Part shown: positions 13,932 to 16,994 of the stretch, in pieces | How the letters are laid out: each line of letters starts with the position of its first letter | Position numbering within the stretch: the first letter of the stretch is position 1 | Assembly: GCA_964493075.1 (NCBI GenBank) | Contig: CAZBNU010000075.1 | Span: forward strand, 1 to 16,994 | DNA from: SLFT01 sp964493075 | Lineage (GTDB): Bacteria; Hydrogenedentota; Hydrogenedentia; Hydrogenedentales; CAITNO01 | Reading direction: 5' to 3' | DNA: 16,994 bases | Made by a program: the position numbers and the translations under genes | The notes under the pieces: model-generated | The model's input: only the letters and a program-made list of their open reading frames with translations | What the model was told of the DNA's origin: nothing | Database searches by the model: none

Positions 13932-14775
13932 CATCGCTCAGTTTTCAGACTACATGGAGAATGGACCGGCGGCGTTGCAGCGGGATGAGAATGAGATACG
14001 TCCGCCGGCATCGCTGGATGCGTTGAAACGGGCGGATAAACGGCATATCCGCGCTTTTCTGGCGTTGGCGCAGACGGCGGGCTGCACCCCGCGTACGACG
14101 GCGCGCAAACTGGCAGCGTTGCGTTCGGCGTATAATTATTTTTTACGAGAAAAGAGCATTACCATGAACCCAACGCAAGGGGTGCGCTCTCCCCGTCTGT
14201 CGAAGACACTGCCTGATGTGCTGTCCATACCGGAGGTGACGGCGTTGCTGGAAGCACCGGATGTGACAACCCCATTGGGCAAACGTGACAGGGCGGTGCT
14301 GGAGGTATTGTACTCGTGCGGCCTGCGGGCGGCGGAACTTGCCGGTTTGAAGTCGGGGGATATCTTTTATGATCAACAAACGGTACGCGTATTGGGTAAA
14401 CGCGCCAAGGAGCGGATTGTGCCCATCGGGTCATATGCCATCGCGGCGTTACGAGATTTTCTGCAGGTGCGTCACGAACTAGGGCAGCCGGAACATGACC
14501 GTATCTTTGTAAACCATCGGGGCGGCCCCTTGACCACGCGCAGCGTGCAGCGCATTGTGGAGCGGTATGTGCGAGAAGTGTTGCCCACCCGCCGGGAAGT
14601 GTCGCCTCATACACTACGTCACACCTTTGCTACGCACATTCTGGATGCTGGCGCCGATCTTCGTGTGGTTCAGGAAATGCTAGGACACGAGAGTCTGTCC
14701 AGCACACAGATTTACACCCACGTCAGCATCGAACGATTGCGACAGGTATACCGCGACGCGCATCCACACGCATAA
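13843..14775 (+). CDS. xerC: Xer-type tyrosine recombinase
   Basis: A 310-residue site-specific recombinase; Xer proteins resolve chromosome dimers at dif. An N-terminal SAM-like core-binding domain (YLNYLRVERNFSRHTLRAYA, 9-28) is followed by the catalytic domain with the complete set: R162 (CGLRAAEL), K186 (LGKRAKERIV), H256-x-x-R259 (PHTLRHTFATH), H282 (LGHESLSSTQIYTH) and nucleophile Y291. The ending STQIYTHVSIERLRQVYRDAHP mixes XerC and XerD features, so xerC is a provisional symbol. Compared with E. coli Xer (298) there is extra sequence near 41-58. I prefer the ATG at 13843 because the family N-terminus begins there; an upstream in-frame ATG at 13783 adds 20 unlike residues. Only a weak GGAT lies before 13843. 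There are no integrase, cargo or attachment features around, so a housekeeping Xer is more likely than a mobile-element integrase. Confidence 0.92.
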   Translation: MSAVDILRYLNYLRVERNFSRHTLRAYANDIAQFSDYMENGPAALQRDENEIRPPASLDALKRADKRHIRAFLALAQTAGCTPRTTARKLAALRSAYNYFLREKSITMNPTQGVRSPRLSKTLPDVLSIPEVTALLEAPDVTTPLGKRDRAVLEVLYSCGLRAAELAGLKSGDIFYDQQTVRVLGKRAKERIVPIGSYAIAALRDFLQVRHELGQPEHDRIFVNHRGGPLTTRSVQRIVERYVREVLPTRREVSPHTLRHTFATHILDAGADLRVVQEMLGHESLSSTQIYTHVSIERLRQVYRDAHPHA

Positions 14776-15082
14776 AATAAACTATTATCTACTTTATGTA
14801 AATCTTTATATGCTACGAATATTTATTATTCAATACCAAATAAACATCCAAAAGCGATCTAAAAACTAATAGGGGCTATTCTCACAACCCAGAATAATTT
14901 CATAAGAGTAAGCACCACAGCTGTCATTCCGGTTTTTTCGGGCAACTATGCGAATGCGGCGCTTCGCGCATAAAACTACACCTACTCGTTATCGCCTTCC
15001 TGACGAAAGTAATCCGCCCGAAAAAGACCGGAATCCATAATGTAACGCGAAGACCTTGTTGTCACCCATAGATTCCGCTCTT
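14776..15082. other. Convergent AT-rich intergenic region after xer
   Basis: Here the plus-strand xer gene and the minus-strand CoA-transferase gene converge. The first 100 bases are notably AT-rich and include TTATGTAAATC (14794-14804), which resembles the right arm of dif sites. The second half contains an inverted repeat with a nested hairpin (14927-15033). No gene or classic U-tract terminator was found. Confidence 0.6.
14927..15033. repeat. Long-range inverted repeat with nested hairpin (MITE-like or bidirectional terminator)
   Basis: The left arm 14927-14943 (TTCCGGTTTTTTCGGGC) and the right arm 15016-15033 are reverse complements apart from one extra base. Between them TATGCGAA (14947-14954) and TTCGCGCATA (14963-14972) form a smaller imperfect hairpin. 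The roughly 107-bp symmetric structure sits between two convergent genes, so it may help end both transcripts or be a small palindromic insertion. No flanking target duplication was recognised. Confidence 0.65.
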
Positions 15083-16786
15083 TTATTGCTGCAATTCGAA
15101 TTGGAAGTTTTTTCCAGTTACAATATCATCACCGACCACCTTTGGTGCACCGTTTTCGGGCATGACAATTTTCATGGAACACTGGTCAATAATATCACGC
15201 TGCACATCTATGCCGGGCATCACATAAATCAGTTCCATGCCTCTTTCGGTGAGATGAAATGCGCCGGTGTGGGTAATATAAAAAACGTTCTTTCCTTTTT
15301 TCAGACCTTCCTGGCCATTGAAAGTAATCTCAAACACCCTATCAACAAACTTTGTTTTCCCGGGCTTCACCACCTTGATGCTATCTCCCTGTGTTTCAAT
15401 TTGCGCATGATCGCTCCAGGAACAACAGAAGAGAATGCTCTTGGCGCAGGTACACAAATCAATGAATCCACCAGGACCCACGTGATTGATGGGGCCTTCG
15501 CCTCGATTAGATACGTTCACATTGCCCTGACTGTCCACTTCAAGTGCCCCCAAAATCACCCAGTCAAGTCGCTTGTACATGCGATCAAAGGCTTCGGCAG
15601 AAGTTACGATGGTGTCTGGATTGACCACAGCGCCAAAGAATATACCCGGTGCAGAAACACCACCGTAGGCGCCGCTTTCATTGATCATGTGCAAGTCCTT
15701 CCGCACACCACTCACATGCAACAAGCGCGCCACTGTTTCGGGATGGCCTATGCCAATGTCAACATGGTCTCCCTTGCGGGCATTATCCACAAACACACGC
15801 GTACCCAGACGTCCCAGCGCCTCATCCACGGGCACCCTCGTGGGCATGACACGCAGGATATTATTGATGTAGCTGGCACGTGCCAGTCCTTCATCCAGCG
15901 GCAGCGAACTGTGGGGCGTGAAGCAATCCCAATATTTGCGATGTTTGATGGTAATGGTCTGTTCCGTTTCTGGCCAGTACACGACGGCATCTACCAATTC
16001 AGCAGGCAAAAACGTGTCATCATATCCTTCCTCAACAATCAGGCCGACATTTACAATGGTGCGTCCGCCATGCTGCCTTACCGCTTTCGCCAGGGAATAA
16101 CTTTCGCCTATAAAAGAACAGTTCTTGAAATAGATATTGCCTTTGCGGTCGGCAGCTGGCGCACTGAAAACAGCGGTGTCCACTGGCGGCAGCCAATACT
16201 TGAATTTTCCGTCCTCCATCACCTCCACATACTGAGGCGCATCAGCAGGACAGACCCGTGTTCCCGTACCTGTGCGCGGGTCTACAAAGGTGCCCGCACC
16301 GGTGTCAAGAATAACATATTCCTGCCCTTCACCCTGCGCACGCAGCGCAAAGGTTACAGGCCCGAACAACAGGCATTGCACCTCCAGTTTGCCCTCCTGT
16401 GCCAGTTGCAAATGTTTTTTGCAGGTTTCCGTATGGGAAACAACCAGCCTCGTGGTAAGCCCCTCGAGGGCGAGTTCTTCCAGCGTACCCGGCACCTTGC
16501 CGCGTCCCCCCTGTCCACCGATATTCACCAGCGTAAGATCACGGGGATGCCCTTCCTGTTTGAAGCGGTCACGTATTGCCCAATACAGCAGTGAACACCG
16601 TTGATTGCCCCCGATTCCGGATGTCCCCAGGATTGCGCCGTCCGGAATCAATTTGACCGCCTCCCATGCAGTCATAAATTTTGGATTGTCCTTTACAGGG
16701 GAAGGATAATGCAGGTCGTACTTTTCCCACGTCAGCCGCCAGCGCATTACATGTGCAAACAATCCTAATTTGGTGAGAAAATTCAT
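15083..16786 (-). CDS. Propionate CoA-transferase-like acyl-CoA:carboxylate CoA-transferase (fused alpha-beta)
   Basis: A 567-residue cytosolic family I CoA-transferase that moves CoA between short-chain acyl-CoA and a free acid such as acetate or propionate. Both halves are in one chain, as in Pct and YdiF. N-terminal half: GAILGTSGIGGNQ (50-62), NIGGQGGRG (88-96), DPRTGTGTR (169-177) and a LPPVDTAVFSAPAADRKGNI stretch (199-218). C-terminal half: VDIGIGHPETVA (342-353), INESGAYGGVSAPG (368-381) with the probable catalytic E370, and GPGGFIDLCTCAKSILFC (437-454). TTGGAGA lies seven bases before the ATG. Substrate preference cannot be told. The upstream gene on the same strand ends with a matching C-terminus, so this is one of two tandem copies, separated by 134 bases with a small hairpin. 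Confidence 0.93.
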   Translation of the reverse strand: MNFLTKLGLFAHVMRWRLTWEKYDLHYPSPVKDNPKFMTAWEAVKLIPDGAILGTSGIGGNQRCSLLYWAIRDRFKQEGHPRDLTLVNIGGQGGRGKVPGTLEELALEGLTTRLVVSHTETCKKHLQLAQEGKLEVQCLLFGPVTFALRAQGEGQEYVILDTGAGTFVDPRTGTGTRVCPADAPQYVEVMEDGKFKYWLPPVDTAVFSAPAADRKGNIYFKNCSFIGESYSLAKAVRQHGGRTIVNVGLIVEEGYDDTFLPAELVDAVVYWPETEQTITIKHRKYWDCFTPHSSLPLDEGLARASYINNILRVMPTRVPVDEALGRLGTRVFVDNARKGDHVDIGIGHPETVARLLHVSGVRKDLHMINESGAYGGVSAPGIFFGAVVNPDTIVTSAEAFDRMYKRLDWVILGALEVDSQGNVNVSNRGEGPINHVGPGGFIDLCTCAKSILFCCSWSDHAQIETQGDSIKVVKPGKTKFVDRVFEITFNGQEGLKKGKNVFYITHTGAFHLTERGMELIYVMPGIDVQRDIIDQCSMKIVMPENGAPKVVGDDIVTGKNFQFELQQ

Positions 16787-16835
16787 GGCGCGTCTCCAAT
16801 TTTCGTTGTGATATGCATAATCCTTCTTTCACGGC

Positions 16836-16859
16836 GCCCCTACCAACACTGGCAGGGGC
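16836..16859. repeat. Hairpin between the two CoA-transferase genes
   Basis: GCCCCT (16836-16841) and AGGGGC (16854-16859) pair perfectly, with CCA/TGG extending the stem past one mismatch around an ACAC loop. No U-tract follows on the minus strand, so it may be an mRNA stabilising or attenuating stem between the upstream and downstream cistrons rather than a terminator. Confidence 0.5.
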
Positions 16860-16920
16860 ACCTTAATCGAAGATGCAACCCATCGCTGCATTCATATCCA
16901 TATCTGTAACTCATTATTAT

Positions 16921-16994
16921 TTATCCTTGTAATTCGAAACTGAACCCCTGACCCGTCACCACATCAGCGCCCACGACGATGGGAGTGCCACTCT
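16921..16994 (-). CDS. Second CoA-transferase-like gene, only the last 23 codons in the window
   Basis: Reading the minus strand from the window edge gives SGTPIVVGADVVTGQGFSFE then LQG and a TAA stop at 16921-16923. This lines up without gaps with the C-terminus of the neighbouring CoA-transferase (GAPKVVGDDIVTGKNFQFE then LQQ), sharing G-x-P-x-VVG-x-D-x-VTG-x-x-F-x-FELQ. The edge gene is thus almost certainly a paralogue lying directly upstream on the same strand, with its start outside the window. Tandem fused CoA-transferases could differ in acyl preference or form a hetero-oligomer; only the full gene can show this. Confidence 0.8.
   Translation of the reverse strand, partial: SGTPIVVGADVVTGQGFSFELQG

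Noticed and set aside
13843..14775. The tyrosine recombinase as an integrase of a genomic island
   Set aside because: No tRNA, attachment repeats, excisionase or cargo genes are near it, and its motifs and length fit housekeeping Xer proteins.
15056..16594. A 512-codon open frame on the plus strand across the CoA-transferase gene
   Set aside because: It is antisense to a gene with complete family motifs, has no recognisable domain, and long antisense frames are common opposite such coding sequence.

Overview
The window is a dense stretch of bacterial chromosome with moderate G+C. It carries 14 confidently protein-coding genes (two cut by the window edges) and one doubtful small ORF. No tRNA, rRNA, CRISPR array, transposase or phage gene was recognised. 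Most genes have clear purine-rich Shine-Dalgarno sites, and TTG/GTG starts occur. The gene mix (a large sodium:solute symporter, a Gfo/Idh/MocA oxidoreductase, an aldo/keto reductase, FtsH, PrxQ-type peroxiredoxin, an OPA-type transporter, fused propionate-CoA-transferase-like enzymes) suits a Gram-negative, probably uncultured lineage such as the PVC or Hydrogenedentes-like groups. That placement is a weak inference; nothing here fixes the phylum.

Layout. (1) Positions 1-5082, minus strand, read right to left: Gfo/Idh/MocA dehydrogenase, aldo/keto reductase, polyprenol-phosphate-type glycosyltransferase, PrxQ/BCP peroxiredoxin, sodium:solute symporter (C-terminus outside the window). AKR-GT2 and Bcp-symporter are nearly contiguous. 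(2) Positions 5083-5450: a divergent intergenic region with a 69-bp palindromic element and a separate perfect hairpin. (3) Positions 5451-9043, plus strand: ftsH, folP, pdxJ, tightly packed, with folP overlapping the ftsH stop by one base; a hairpin follows pdxJ. (4) Positions 9044-9490: non-coding, containing an inverted repeat. (5) Positions 9491-14775, plus strand: an OPA/MFS transporter with an unusual loop insert, a REP-like element, a PfkB-family kinase, a CPBP-fold membrane protein lacking the canonical catalytic residues, a membrane-anchored TPR-like protein, a doubtful small membrane ORF and a Xer tyrosine recombinase. (6) Positions 14776-15082: an AT-rich convergent gap with a half dif-like sequence and a near-perfect inverted repeat. 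(7) Positions 15083-16994, minus strand: a complete propionate CoA-transferase-like gene and, at the edge, the last 23 codons of a second, clearly related one.

The ftsH-folP-pdxJ block joins membrane protein quality control with folate and pyridoxal phosphate synthesis. The left cluster looks like sugar or polyol handling (importer, two NAD(P)-type oxidoreductases) next to envelope glycosylation and peroxide defence. The right end handles short-chain acyl-CoA exchange. No complete new defence or mobile system was found. The least explained parts are the CPBP-like / membrane-TPR pair before xer, the insert in the transporter, and several dispersed-looking palindromes.
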